Shown here: in pieces, positions 34,265-43,626 of the stretch
Numbering within the stretch: position 1 is the first letter of the stretch
Layout of the letters: every line of letters starts with the position of its first letter
Source: Flagellimonas sp947499585
GTDB lineage: Bacteria; Bacteroidota; Bacteroidia; Flavobacteriales; Flavobacteriaceae
NCBI RefSeq assembly: GCF_044596045.1
Contig: NZ_CP138995.1
Span: forward strand, 2,418,001 to 2,482,000
Length of the DNA stretch: 64,000 nt
Reading direction: 5' to 3'
Notes under the pieces: model-generated
What the model was told of the DNA's origin: nothing
The model's database searches: none
The model's input: only the letters and a program-made list of their open reading frames with translations
Made by a program: the position numbers and the translations under genes

Positions 34265-34286
34265 AAAAACGATACAGGCTTTTTTT
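34250..34286 (+). terminator. Intrinsic terminator in the ilv leader
   Basis: GCCTGTATC and GATACAGGC form a perfect 9-bp stem around AAAAAC, preceded by six A and followed by seven T. There is no preceding full-length gene on this strand, so its only sensible role is to stop transcription before ilvD, i.e. attenuation. Confidence 0.85.
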
Positions 34287-34480
34287 ATACAGTCAATGAA
34301 ACTAAATGGATATGGGATTTTAAATTGGTATAACTATCTGAAAAACAAATGAATATGTTGATATTTTTTTAAATGAATTTAGAACACATCTAACTGTTAA
34401 AATTATTGAGTTTTTGAAACATCTATCTTTGATTATAAGAGTAAATTCAACAAAAAACCGGATTCGAAAGAAATATATTA

Positions 34481-36157
34481 ATGGAATTGAATAAGTATAG
34501 TAAAAATGTTACACAAGACCCAACGCAACCTGCAGCACAGGCTATGTTGCACGCCATAGGATTAACGGAAGAAGATTTAAAAAAACCGTTGATCGGCATA
34601 GGAAGCACAGGGTATGAGGGAAATCCATGTAACATGCACCTAAATGAGTTAGCTACCTATGTTAAAGAAGGCACACAACAAGGAAATCTTGTGGGCTTAA
34701 TTTTTAACACCATTGGCGTCAGTGATGGTATTTCAATGGGAACTTATGGCATGCGTTATTCACTTCCATCAAGAGATATTATTGCCGATTCTATGGAGAC
34801 CGTAGTTCAGGCAATGAATTATGACGGTTTGGCAACTGTTGTTGGATGTGACAAGAATATGCCTGGCGCACTTATGGCAATGATTCGTTTAGATAGACCT
34901 TCTATTTTAGTCTATGGGGGGACAATTGCATCTGGATGTCTAAAAGACAGAAAACTGGATGTAGTATCTGCATTTGAAGCTTGGGGAGAGAAAGTCGCGG
35001 GGACCATTAATGAAGAAGAATACAAAAGTGTAATTCAAAACGCTTGCCCAGGTGCAGGAGCATGTGGCGGAATGTATACTGCAAACACTATGGCTTCTGC
35101 CATTGAGGCTTTGGGAATGGCGTTGCCTTACAATTCATCAAACCCTGCTGTTGGTGATAAAAAGAAGCAAGACTGTATTGATTCAGGAAAAGCGCTAAGA
35201 CACTTATTGGAAAACGATATCAAACCAAGTGATATCATCTCTAAGAAATCATTGGAAAATGCAGTTCGGTTAATAACGATACTTGGCGGTTCTACAAATG
35301 CTGTACTTCATTTCTTGGCAATCGCAAGAGCTGCTGAAATAGATTTTGGTTTGGCAGATTTTCAAAGGATTAGTGATACCACACCTTTCTTGGCAGATTT
35401 AAAGCCAAGTGGAAAATATTTAATGGAAGACCTACACCATGTAGGAGGAGTTCCTGCTGTTATGAAGTTCATGCTAAAACATAACATGTTGCATGGAGAC
35501 TGTCTTACCGTTACAGGAAAAACAATAGCCGAAAATCTAGCTGATGTTGCTGATTTAACAGAGGGGCAACAAGTTGTAAAGGATTTAGAGAACCCAATCA
35601 AAGAAACAGGGCACCTTAGAATACTTCATGGCAATCTTGCTACGGAAGGAGCGGTTGCAAAGATTACAGGTAAAGAAGGATTGCATTTCTCGGGACCAGC
35701 AAAAGTTTTTGAGGGTGAGTTTGATGCGAATGACGGTATTCGTGATGGATTGGTGAAAAAGGGAGATGTTGTAGTCATTAGGTATGAAGGACCAAAAGGA
35801 GGTCCAGGAATGCCAGAAATGCTAAAACCTACTGCTGCTATTATGGGAGTAGGATTGGGTAAAGATGTGGCTTTGATTACAGACGGGAGGTTCTCCGGAG
35901 GAACCCACGGCTTTGTGGTGGGTCACATTGCACCAGAAGCGCAAGATGGTGGAGCTATAGGATTGGTGATGGATGGAGACATTATTACCATTGATGCAGA
36001 GAAAAATAGTATTTCCATGGCTGTTTCAGATGAAGAATTGGCAAGCAGAAAGGAAAAATGGGTACAACCACCTTTAAAGGTTAAAAAAGGAAGTTTATAC
36101 AAATATGCCAAAACAGTTTCATCTGCCTCGAAAGGCTGCGTAACTGATTTGATTTAA
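34481..36157 (+). CDS. ilvD: Dihydroxy-acid dehydratase
   Basis: 558 residues, the usual length. Iron-sulfur cysteine regions are NPCNMH, VGCDKNMPG and CPGAGACGGMYTANTM; the C-terminus has TDGRFSGGTHGFVVGH and GPKGGPGMPEM. It dehydrates 2,3-dihydroxy-isovalerate and -methylvalerate to the 2-oxo acids, the common step before transamination in valine and isoleucine synthesis. First enzyme gene after the leader/attenuator; 49 bases separate it from ilvB. Confidence 0.97.
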   Translation: MELNKYSKNVTQDPTQPAAQAMLHAIGLTEEDLKKPLIGIGSTGYEGNPCNMHLNELATYVKEGTQQGNLVGLIFNTIGVSDGISMGTYGMRYSLPSRDIIADSMETVVQAMNYDGLATVVGCDKNMPGALMAMIRLDRPSILVYGGTIASGCLKDRKLDVVSAFEAWGEKVAGTINEEEYKSVIQNACPGAGACGGMYTANTMASAIEALGMALPYNSSNPAVGDKKKQDCIDSGKALRHLLENDIKPSDIISKKSLENAVRLITILGGSTNAVLHFLAIARAAEIDFGLADFQRISDTTPFLADLKPSGKYLMEDLHHVGGVPAVMKFMLKHNMLHGDCLTVTGKTIAENLADVADLTEGQQVVKDLENPIKETGHLRILHGNLATEGAVAKITGKEGLHFSGPAKVFEGEFDANDGIRDGLVKKGDVVVIRYEGPKGGPGMPEMLKPTAAIMGVGLGKDVALITDGRFSGGTHGFVVGHIAPEAQDGGAIGLVMDGDIITIDAEKNSISMAVSDEELASRKEKWVQPPLKVKKGSLYKYAKTVSSASKGCVTDLI

Positions 36158-36162
36158 TAACA

Positions 36163-36196
36163 ATTTGGGGTTTTAAGGGAGCTTTATTCCCCAAAA
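36163..36196 (+). other. Hairpin between ilvD and ilvB
   Basis: ATTTGGGG pairs with CCCCAAAAT across an 18-base loop in the 49-base ilvD-ilvB gap. There is no T-run, so it is more likely a processing or stability element than a terminator, if it forms at all. Confidence 0.3.
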
Positions 36197-36206
36197 TATT
36201 ACGCTT

Positions 36207-37940
36207 ATGGAAACACTAAAAGCACAAAAGAAAGATTCTGAAAAAGACACCGCTATGCGAATAAGTGGTGCTGAAGCTATAATACATTGTTTGTTGGCTG
36301 AAGGAGTAGATTTAATCTATGGATATCCAGGTGGAGCAATTATGCCCGTTTATGATGAGCTATACAAATTTCAGGATAAACTAACGCACATTTTAACTAG
36401 ACATGAGCAGGGCGCTACCCATGCAGCACAGGGCTATGCAAGAGTTAGCGGAAAAGTAGGGGTTGCTATGGCAACTTCAGGCCCCGGTGCTACAAATTTG
36501 GTTACTGGATTGGCAGATGCCCAAATAGATTCAACGCCAATGGTGTGCATAACAGGTCAAGTACCTAGACATTTGTTGGGTTCAGACGCCTTTCAAGAGA
36601 CAGATATTGTTGGGATTTCTACGCCCGTCACTAAATGGAACTATCAAGTTACCAAGGCTAGCGAGATTCCCGAGATTATAGCAAAAGCTTTTTACATCGC
36701 AAGATCTGGGAGACCTGGGCCTGTATTGATAGATATTACCAAAAACGCTCAGTTTGATGAGTTGGATTTTACATATGAAAAATGTAAAGGAGTTCGTAGT
36801 TACAAACCTGTTCCCGAACCAGACTTAAAAGCAATTGAAGAAGCTGCCGAGCTTATCAACAATGCAAAAAAGCCATTTATAGTTTTTGGACAAGGAGTAA
36901 TATTAGGAGAAGCAGAGGAAGAACTCAAGGCATTGGTGGAAAAGGCAGGAATTCCAGCTGCTTGGACTATTTTGGGGCTATCGGCAATGGACACCGCCCA
37001 CCCTTTGAATGTGGGAATGGTAGGTATGCACGGCAATTATGGTCCAAATGTGTTGACCAATGAATGCGATCTACTCATTGCCATAGGAATGCGCTTTGAT
37101 GATAGAGTAACAGGTAGCTTGGACACCTATGCCAAACAGGCAAAAGTGATTCATTTTGAAATTGACCCAGCAGAAATTAATAAAAATGTAAAAGCAGACG
37201 TAGCTGTCTTAGGAAATGCTAGACAGACTTTGGATTTATTATTGCCTTTGATTAATAAAAACGAACATGCAGCATGGAAGGCTGAATTCGACAAAAAATA
37301 TCAAATAGAATACGATACTGTTATCAAAAATGATATAACACCTACTAAAGAGGGTTTAACTATGGGTGAGGTCATTGAGCAAATCAATATTTCTTCAGAT
37401 CATAAGGCCGTTATTGTTACAGATGTAGGACAACACCAGATGATTGCCTGCAGATATGCCAAGTTTAAACAATCTAAGAGCAATATAACTTCAGGAGGAT
37501 TGGGAACTATGGGATTTGCATTGCCCGCAGCCATAGGGGCTAAAATGGGAGCAATGGACCGCGAAGTGGTTGCTGTTATTGGTGATGGGGGCTATCAAAT
37601 GACAATTCAAGAGCTGGGGGTAATCTTTCAGCATAAAGTTCCGGTTAAAATTGTGGTGCTGAACAATGACCATTTGGGTATGGTTCGTCAATGGCAAGAA
37701 CTTTTCTTTGAGAGCAGGTATGCTTCAACGGTAATGGTTAACCCAGATTTTGTGAAGATTGCAGAGGGTTATCACATCAAATCAAGAAGAGTTTCGGTTC
37801 GTTCAGAATTAAAGGATGCAGTTGCAGAAATGATTGCATCCAAGGATTCATACTTTTTAGAGGTTAAAGTGGAGAAAGAAGATAATGTATTTCCAATGAT
37901 TCCTTCAGGAGCATCTGTTTCAGATATTAGACTTAAGTAG
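36207..37940 (+). CDS. ilvB: Acetolactate synthase large subunit
   Basis: 577 residues. The catalytic Glu is in HEQGATHAAQGYAR; the TPP-binding motif is GDGGYQM...VLNNDHLGM. FAD-domain features (AIGMRFDDRVTG) are present. It condenses two pyruvates to acetolactate or pyruvate plus 2-oxobutanoate to acetohydroxybutyrate, the first committed step for valine, leucine and isoleucine. The start at ATG 36207 leaves an N-terminal extension of about 18 residues before ISGAEAIIH. ilvN, the regulatory subunit, comes one gene later. Confidence 0.97.
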   Translation: METLKAQKKDSEKDTAMRISGAEAIIHCLLAEGVDLIYGYPGGAIMPVYDELYKFQDKLTHILTRHEQGATHAAQGYARVSGKVGVAMATSGPGATNLVTGLADAQIDSTPMVCITGQVPRHLLGSDAFQETDIVGISTPVTKWNYQVTKASEIPEIIAKAFYIARSGRPGPVLIDITKNAQFDELDFTYEKCKGVRSYKPVPEPDLKAIEEAAELINNAKKPFIVFGQGVILGEAEEELKALVEKAGIPAAWTILGLSAMDTAHPLNVGMVGMHGNYGPNVLTNECDLLIAIGMRFDDRVTGSLDTYAKQAKVIHFEIDPAEINKNVKADVAVLGNARQTLDLLLPLINKNEHAAWKAEFDKKYQIEYDTVIKNDITPTKEGLTMGEVIEQINISSDHKAVIVTDVGQHQMIACRYAKFKQSKSNITSGGLGTMGFALPAAIGAKMGAMDREVVAVIGDGGYQMTIQELGVIFQHKVPVKIVVLNNDHLGMVRQWQELFFESRYASTVMVNPDFVKIAEGYHIKSRRVSVRSELKDAVAEMIASKDSYFLEVKVEKEDNVFPMIPSGASVSDIRLK

Positions 37941-37942
37941 AG

Positions 37943-38524
37943 ATGGATCAAACTAATATTTTAGATACACCACAAGTGTATCCAGAGTTACTTGCTAAAT
38001 CTAAGGAGATTGGATTTACTATGCCTTCAGACATGTATATCGGAACATTTCTTAAAACTTTGGTCTCTTCTAAACCAAATGGGAACTTTTTGGAGTTAGG
38101 CACCGGTATGAGTCTATCTCTAGCTTGGATGCTGGAAGGAATGGACATGAGTTCAAAACTTATTAGTATTGACAATGATGAAGAACTTATTCAAATAGCG
38201 AAGGATTTTTTTGCCGATGACCATAGACTTCAATTGGTTTGCGCTGATGGAGATGTATGGTTGTTTCAATATAATGGAGAAAAGTTTGATTTAATCTTTG
38301 CGGATGCATGGCCAGGAAAGTACAGTTGTCTGGATGAAGTTTTGAAACTAATCAAAGTTGGAGGTTTTTATGTGATTGATGATATGAGAAAACAAGCCAA
38401 TTGGCCGGTAGGTCATGAGCACAATGCATCTTCATTAATTAAGGTATTGGAAACAAAGGAAGATTTTACAATTACAAAAATGGATTGGTCAACAGGAGTT
38501 ATTGTTGCCGTGAAAACAAAATAA
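37943..38524 (+). CDS. Class I SAM-dependent methyltransferase inside the ilv operon
   Basis: 193 residues, starting two bases after ilvB. Motif I is FLELGTGMSLSLAWML and the acidic strand-2 motif is LISIDNDEE; FDLIFADAWPGKYSCLDEVLKLIKVGGFYVIDDM resembles the O-methyltransferase family. It shares no step with branched-chain amino acid synthesis. Its position between the catalytic and regulatory subunits of acetolactate synthase, with only two bases on each side, means it is co-transcribed and co-attenuated. Substrate unknown; a metabolite or protein in the pathway is possible but unsupported. Confidence 0.82.
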   Translation: MDQTNILDTPQVYPELLAKSKEIGFTMPSDMYIGTFLKTLVSSKPNGNFLELGTGMSLSLAWMLEGMDMSSKLISIDNDEELIQIAKDFFADDHRLQLVCADGDVWLFQYNGEKFDLIFADAWPGKYSCLDEVLKLIKVGGFYVIDDMRKQANWPVGHEHNASSLIKVLETKEDFTITKMDWSTGVIVAVKTK

Positions 38525-38526
38525 AT

Positions 38527-39054
38527 ATGGAAAAACAGTGGTATACCATCTCTGTCTATTCAGAGAACAATGTTGGATTACTAAATAGAATATCTGGAAT
38601 ATTTTTAAAGAGACACATTAATATAGAAAGCTTAAATGTCTCTAAATCAGAGATTGATAATGTTTCAAAATTCACAATAGTTGTTGTGGCTCCGGAAGAA
38701 TCGGTCAGAAAGATTGTGGGACAGATAGAGAAACAGGTAGAGGTGATAAAAGCTTACTATCATACAGACGATGAGACCATTTATCAAGAATCTGCTTTGT
38801 TCAAAATATCATCAGATTTATTGTTTGATGAGAGACAGATTCAAAACATTATCAAAGAAAGTAATTCACAAATTGTAACCGTGGCTAGAGACTTTTTTGT
38901 TTTGGCCAAAACAGGACGCAGGCATGAAATAGACGAAATGCACGATGCCTTTGAACCTTATGGTATAATGCAGTTTGTACGTTCAGGAAGAATTGCAGTA
39001 AGTAAAGCAGCAATGCCAATAACCAGTATTTTAGCAGAATTTCAAAATCAATAA
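38527..39054 (+). CDS. ilvN: Acetolactate synthase small (regulatory) subunit
   Basis: 175 residues from the ATG at 38527 (a longer in-frame start at 38485 lies inside the methyltransferase gene and lacks homology). The N-terminal ACT domain is YTISVYSENNVGLLNRISGIFLKRHINIESLNV. It binds valine and confers feedback inhibition on IlvB. The C-terminal domain (about 90-160) has VTVARDFFVLAKTGRRHEIDEM. The gene is followed by ilvC after 24 bases. Confidence 0.95.
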   Translation: MEKQWYTISVYSENNVGLLNRISGIFLKRHINIESLNVSKSEIDNVSKFTIVVVAPEESVRKIVGQIEKQVEVIKAYYHTDDETIYQESALFKISSDLLFDERQIQNIIKESNSQIVTVARDFFVLAKTGRRHEIDEMHDAFEPYGIMQFVRSGRIAVSKAAMPITSILAEFQNQ

Positions 39055-39078
39055 ATAGCACAAAATCAAAAACTAAAA

Positions 39079-40554
39079 ATGACAAATTATTTTAATACGC
39101 TATCACTTCGAGATAAATTAGAACAGTTAGGAAAATGCAGATTTATGGATGCCAGTGAATTTGCTGATGGCGTTACTGCGTTAAAAGGAATGAAGATTGT
39201 AATTGTAGGCTGTGGTGCCCAAGGATTAAACCAAGGTTTAAATATGAGGGATTCAGGTTTGGATATTTCATATACCTTAAGGGAGGCTGCGATTAAAGAG
39301 CAAAGGCAATCCTATAAAAATGCCAAGGAGAACAACTTTAATGTGGGAACCTATGAAGAGTTGATTCCTAGCGCAGATTTGGTTATCAATTTAACTCCTG
39401 ATAAGCAGCATACCAATGTGGTAAGCACTGTAATGCCTTTAATGAAAAAAGGAGCTACACTTTCCTATTCCCATGGCTTTAATATTGTAGAAGAGGGAAT
39501 GCAAATCCGAAAGGACCTTACGGTAATTATGGTGGCTCCAAAGAGTCCAGGTTCTGAAGTTCGTGAAGAATATAAGAGAGGTTTTGGAGTACCTACCTTG
39601 ATTGCTGTACATCCAGAAAACGACCCTGAAGGTAAAGGTTTGGCGCAAGCAAAAGCTTATGCAGCCGGAACTGGCGGGCACAAAGCAGGAGTATTGGAAT
39701 CTTCTTTTGTAGCTGAAGTAAAATCAGATTTGATGGGAGAGCAAACCATTCTTTGTGGGTTGTTGCAAACAGGTTCCATCTTATCTTTCAATAAGATGTT
39801 GGAAAAAGGAATTGATGCTGGGTATGCTTCAAAGTTAATTCAATATGGATGGGAAACCATCACAGAAGGATTAAAGCATGGAGGAATCACCAATATGATG
39901 GACAGATTATCTAACCCTGCTAAAATAAAAGCGTTTGACCTAGCTGAAGAATTAAAAGATATTATGCGTCCTCTTTTTCAAAAACATATGGACGATATCA
40001 TGAGCGGTCATTTCTCTAAAACCATGATGGAAGATTGGGACAATGATGATAAGAATTTATTGGATTGGAGATCAGCGACTGGTGAAACAGCTTTTGAAAA
40101 GACCCCAGCCAGTAATGATGCTATTTCAGAGCAGGAGTTCTATGACAATGGAGTTTTAATGGTTGCTTTTGTGAAATCTGGAGTAGAATTGGCATTTGAA
40201 ACCATGACAGAATCTGGAATCATAGATGAATCGGCATACTACGAATCCTTACACGAAACACCTTTGATTGCTAATACCATTGCAAGAAAAAAGTTGTTTG
40301 AGATGAATCGTGTAATATCTGACACGGCAGAATATGGTTGCTATTTATTTGATCATGCCTGTAAGCCTTTATTGACAGATTTTATGAAAACTGTTGAGAC
40401 TGATATTATTGGCGAAAAGTATGGAGAAGGAAAAGACAATGGTGTTGACAACGTTAAGCTTATCACAGTGAACAAGGCACTGCGCGAACACCCTGTGGAA
40501 GTGGTAGGTGCTAGATTGAGAGAATCAATGACCGCTATGAAGCCCATAGCTTAG
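39079..40554 (+). CDS. ilvC: Ketol-acid reductoisomerase, class II
   Basis: 491 residues, the same length as the E. coli long (class II) enzyme with two C-terminal knotted domains. The NADPH-binding loop is VIVGCGAQGLNQGLNMRDSG. Conserved acidic Mg ligands lie in the C-terminal helices (for example EVKSDLMGEQTILCG). It isomerises and reduces acetolactate and acetohydroxybutyrate. Ends 36 bases before the ilvA start. Confidence 0.97.
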   Translation: MTNYFNTLSLRDKLEQLGKCRFMDASEFADGVTALKGMKIVIVGCGAQGLNQGLNMRDSGLDISYTLREAAIKEQRQSYKNAKENNFNVGTYEELIPSADLVINLTPDKQHTNVVSTVMPLMKKGATLSYSHGFNIVEEGMQIRKDLTVIMVAPKSPGSEVREEYKRGFGVPTLIAVHPENDPEGKGLAQAKAYAAGTGGHKAGVLESSFVAEVKSDLMGEQTILCGLLQTGSILSFNKMLEKGIDAGYASKLIQYGWETITEGLKHGGITNMMDRLSNPAKIKAFDLAEELKDIMRPLFQKHMDDIMSGHFSKTMMEDWDNDDKNLLDWRSATGETAFEKTPASNDAISEQEFYDNGVLMVAFVKSGVELAFETMTESGIIDESAYYESLHETPLIANTIARKKLFEMNRVISDTAEYGCYLFDHACKPLLTDFMKTVETDIIGEKYGEGKDNGVDNVKLITVNKALREHPVEVVGARLRESMTAMKPIA

Positions 40555-40590
40555 ACTTGAGTTTCTTATAAATTGGAAATTAATAACCTG

Positions 40591-41856
40591 ATGAAAGAAA
40601 CGGTAGCTACATATTTTCCGCAAATAGCTGATATCTATGAAGCTGCCAATACTATTAAGCTGGTTGCTGGAGAAACACCTTTACAGCAAAGTATTCGTTA
40701 CTCGAAGAAGTATGATGCCGATATCTTGCTAAAGAGAGAAGATTTACAGCGGGTAAGAAGTTATAAAATTCGTGGTGCTTTCAATAAAATCAGTTCCCTT
40801 ACCAAAGAAGAACTAAAAAATGGTGTGGTTTGCGCTAGCGCAGGAAACCATGCTCAAGGAGTTGCGTTTGCTTGCAATCACTTAGGGGTTAAAGGAACTA
40901 TTTACATGCCTGCGGTTACTCCAAAACAAAAGATTGACCAAACCAGAATGTTTGGTGGAGACTGGATAAAAGTGGTGTTGGAAGGGGATACTTTTGATGA
41001 TTCCCAAAAGGCGGCCAAATTGTTTTGCAGCCAAAAAGATAAAACTTTTGTTCATCCTTTTGATGATGCAAAAACTATTGAAGGCCAAGCCACAATTGGG
41101 CTAGAGTTATTAAACCAGTCTAAGGAGCCTATAGATTATATTTTTGTCGCAGTAGGTGGGGGAGGATTGGCGGCCGGATTATGCGGTACATTTCAAGCGT
41201 TGTCTCCTAAAACCAAAATCATTGGTATAGAACCAGAAGGTGCTCCCTCTATGAAAATATCCATAGAAAAAGGGGAATTGGTTGAACTGCCCCAAATTGA
41301 TAAATTTATAGATGGTGCTGCCGTTCAAAAAGTTGGAGAATATACTTTTCCAATTTGTAAGGACTATCTGCACAAAATGGAAACTGTGCCAGAAGGGAAA
41401 GTATGTCAGACCATTTTGGATTTATATAATAGAGATGCTATTGTTGTTGAACCCGCTGGAGCTTTAACCATTGCTGCTCTAGATGATTTTAAAAACGAAA
41501 TAAAAGGCAAAACTGTTGTGTGCATTGTTAGTGGCAGTAACAATGATATTACGCGTACTGCAGAAATAAAAGAAAGAGCTTTATTATATGGTAACTTAAA
41601 GCATTATTTTATCGTTCGTTTTCCACAGCGTCCAGGAGCCCTCAAAGAATTTGTGGCTGATATTTTAGGTCCAGATGATGATATCACACATTTTGAATAC
41701 TCTAAAAAATCGAGTAGGGAAAATGCACCAGCGGTCGTTGGTATTGAACTAAAATCTTCCGAGGATTTAAACCCATTGATTGAACGAATGAAAACCAATA
41801 ACTTTTTCGGTGATTACCTCAATAACAAGCCTGACCTTTTTCAATATTTGGTGTAA
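40591..41856 (+). CDS. ilvA: Threonine dehydratase (ammonia-lyase)
   Basis: 421 residues from the ATG at 40591; a TTG six codons upstream (40573) is possible. The PLP lysine is in RVRSYKIRGAFNKISS; the glycine-rich phosphate loop is AVGGGGLAAGL. A single C-terminal ACT-like regulatory domain (about 330-421: HYFIVRFPQRPGALKEF) makes this a shorter type than E. coli IlvA with two such domains. It forms 2-oxobutanoate from threonine, feeding isoleucine synthesis. Last gene of the operon; the following 160 bases contain only weak hairpins. Confidence 0.94.
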   Translation: MKETVATYFPQIADIYEAANTIKLVAGETPLQQSIRYSKKYDADILLKREDLQRVRSYKIRGAFNKISSLTKEELKNGVVCASAGNHAQGVAFACNHLGVKGTIYMPAVTPKQKIDQTRMFGGDWIKVVLEGDTFDDSQKAAKLFCSQKDKTFVHPFDDAKTIEGQATIGLELLNQSKEPIDYIFVAVGGGGLAAGLCGTFQALSPKTKIIGIEPEGAPSMKISIEKGELVELPQIDKFIDGAAVQKVGEYTFPICKDYLHKMETVPEGKVCQTILDLYNRDAIVVEPAGALTIAALDDFKNEIKGKTVVCIVSGSNNDITRTAEIKERALLYGNLKHYFIVRFPQRPGALKEFVADILGPDDDITHFEYSKKSSRENAPAVVGIELKSSEDLNPLIERMKTNNFFGDYLNNKPDLFQYLV

Positions 41857-42018
41857 TCGGTATAACAATTTTAAAACCTTTTCTGATAAAGGCACTACTA
41901 AAACGTTTTCGTAGCTAAACCATTGAAAATAAAGGGTTTTTCAATCTTTTTTATGTTAACTTTATTCAATATTTAAGCTAGTAAATAGAAATTAATTCTA
42001 ATTAAAAAGCATAGGATT

Positions 42019-43608
42019 ATGCCAATTAAAACAGCAATACCAGAAGAATTCCAAATTACCTCGGAAATACATCAAAAAACCTATTTGGTCAATGGTGAGT
42101 TGAAAGAATGGAAAGGGAATAACACAACAGTAATTTCAACAATCTCGTCAACGGAGAAATACGAGCATACCGTTTTAGGAAGTATTCCGGATATGGGAGA
42201 AGCTGAAGCGTTAGAAGCGTTGGATGCAGCGGTAGGGGCATATGACCAAGGTCAAGGGGTATGGCCGACCATGAAAGTAAAAGACCGCATTGAATGTATG
42301 GAATCCTTTGTAAAAAAAATGGAGGAGAAGCGAGAGGAAGTGGTAAAGCTCTTAATGTGGGAAATTGGCAAATCGCTACCGGACTCACAAAAGGAGTTTG
42401 ATCGTACCGTTGAATACATTTATGATACCATTGAAGACTATAAAAAATTGGATCGTGATTCTGCGAAGTTCCAAAAACATGATGGGGTATATGCCCATAT
42501 CCGTAGGGGACCCTTGGGTGTAGTTTTATGTTTAGGGCCTTATAACTACCCCTTAAACGAGACCTTTGCTTTGTTGATTCCAGCGATTATTATGGGGAAT
42601 ACAACGGTATTTAAACCAGCCAAGCATGGGGTTTTGTTAATAACGCCGTTATTGGAGGCCTTCCAGAGTAGTTTTCCAAAAGGCGTTGTCAATATTTTGT
42701 TCGGAAGGGGCAGGGCAGTGGCGGCACCTATTATGAAAACTGGCAAGGTAGACGTGTTGGCGTTAATAGGAAACAGTAAATCTGCCAATGCATTACAGGA
42801 CCAACATCCAAAAAGTAACCGATTAAGGTTGGTGTTGGGGCTTGAAGCTAAAAATCCGGCTATTATTTTACCAGATGCAGATTTGGATTTAACCATAAAT
42901 GAATGTTTAGCTGGTACACTTTCTTTTAATGGACAGCGATGTACTGCCTTGAAAGTGGTTTATGTGCATGAAGATGTAAAGGATGAGTTTTTAAAACGAT
43001 TCTCAGAAAAAGTAGACGCCTTAAAATTTGGAAATCCTTGGGATGATGGTGTAAAACTAACACCCTTGCCAGAGCCAGGTAAGCCTGCTTATATTCAAGA
43101 ATTATTGGATGATGCCAAGGCAAAAGGTGCTAAAATCAAAAACAAAAAAGGAGGAAAACAATCCGATAATTATATCTGGCCAGCAGTTTTGCACCCAGTT
43201 TCTAAAGACATGCGAGTGTATGAAGAAGAACAGTTTGGGCCTATAATTCCTGTGGTTTCTTTTAAAGATATAGAAGAACCTTTGGATGATATGGCGGAGT
43301 CCAACTACGGGCAGCAAGTAAGTTTGTTTGGTAAGGATGTGTATACCCTATCTCCATTGATTGATTCGCTTGCCAATTTAGTGTGTAGAGTAAATTTAAA
43401 CAGTTCTTGTCAACGAGGTCCAGATGTTTACCCATTTACAGGAAGAAAAGATTCTGCTCAATCTACTCTAAGCGTTCATGATGCACTACGTTCTTTCTCT
43501 ATTAGAACCTTTGTTGCTTTTAAGGACAATGATTTGAACAATGAAACCATTGAACAACTGTTAGAAGCTAAAGTGAGCAATTTTTTAAGCACGGATTACA
43601 TTTTGTAG
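42019..43608 (+). CDS. gapN: NADP-dependent glyceraldehyde-3-phosphate dehydrogenase (GapN-type aldehyde dehydrogenase)
   Basis: 529 residues. The catalytic Cys308 is in FNGQRCTALKVVYV and the general-base Glu in LRLVLGLEAKNPAIILPDADL. The segment LGPYNYPLNETFALLIPAIIMGNTTVFKP and the end region NSSCQRGPDVYPFTGRKDSAQSTLSV match GapN. It oxidises glyceraldehyde-3-phosphate irreversibly to 3-phosphoglycerate, producing NADPH and bypassing ATP formation. It is longer than typical GapN (about 475), with extra residues at the N-terminus (about 40) and an insertion near 340-380. It stands alone. Confidence 0.88.
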   Translation: MPIKTAIPEEFQITSEIHQKTYLVNGELKEWKGNNTTVISTISSTEKYEHTVLGSIPDMGEAEALEALDAAVGAYDQGQGVWPTMKVKDRIECMESFVKKMEEKREEVVKLLMWEIGKSLPDSQKEFDRTVEYIYDTIEDYKKLDRDSAKFQKHDGVYAHIRRGPLGVVLCLGPYNYPLNETFALLIPAIIMGNTTVFKPAKHGVLLITPLLEAFQSSFPKGVVNILFGRGRAVAAPIMKTGKVDVLALIGNSKSANALQDQHPKSNRLRLVLGLEAKNPAIILPDADLDLTINECLAGTLSFNGQRCTALKVVYVHEDVKDEFLKRFSEKVDALKFGNPWDDGVKLTPLPEPGKPAYIQELLDDAKAKGAKIKNKKGGKQSDNYIWPAVLHPVSKDMRVYEEEQFGPIIPVVSFKDIEEPLDDMAESNYGQQVSLFGKDVYTLSPLIDSLANLVCRVNLNSSCQRGPDVYPFTGRKDSAQSTLSVHDALRSFSIRTFVAFKDNDLNNETIEQLLEAKVSNFLSTDYIL

Positions 43609-43626
43609 TAGTCTTTTGGAATGTGA

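Noticed and set aside
34226..34333. 35-codon frame (MIQLYYLFKKAC...) overlapping the leader stop and reading through the terminator
   Set aside because: It is not enriched for branched-chain codons and passes through a perfect terminator hairpin; the upstream leader peptide explains the region better.
41857..42018. Terminator after ilvA
   Set aside because: Only short imperfect stems (CCTTT/AAAGG, AAACC/GGTTT) without T-runs are visible, so none is annotated.
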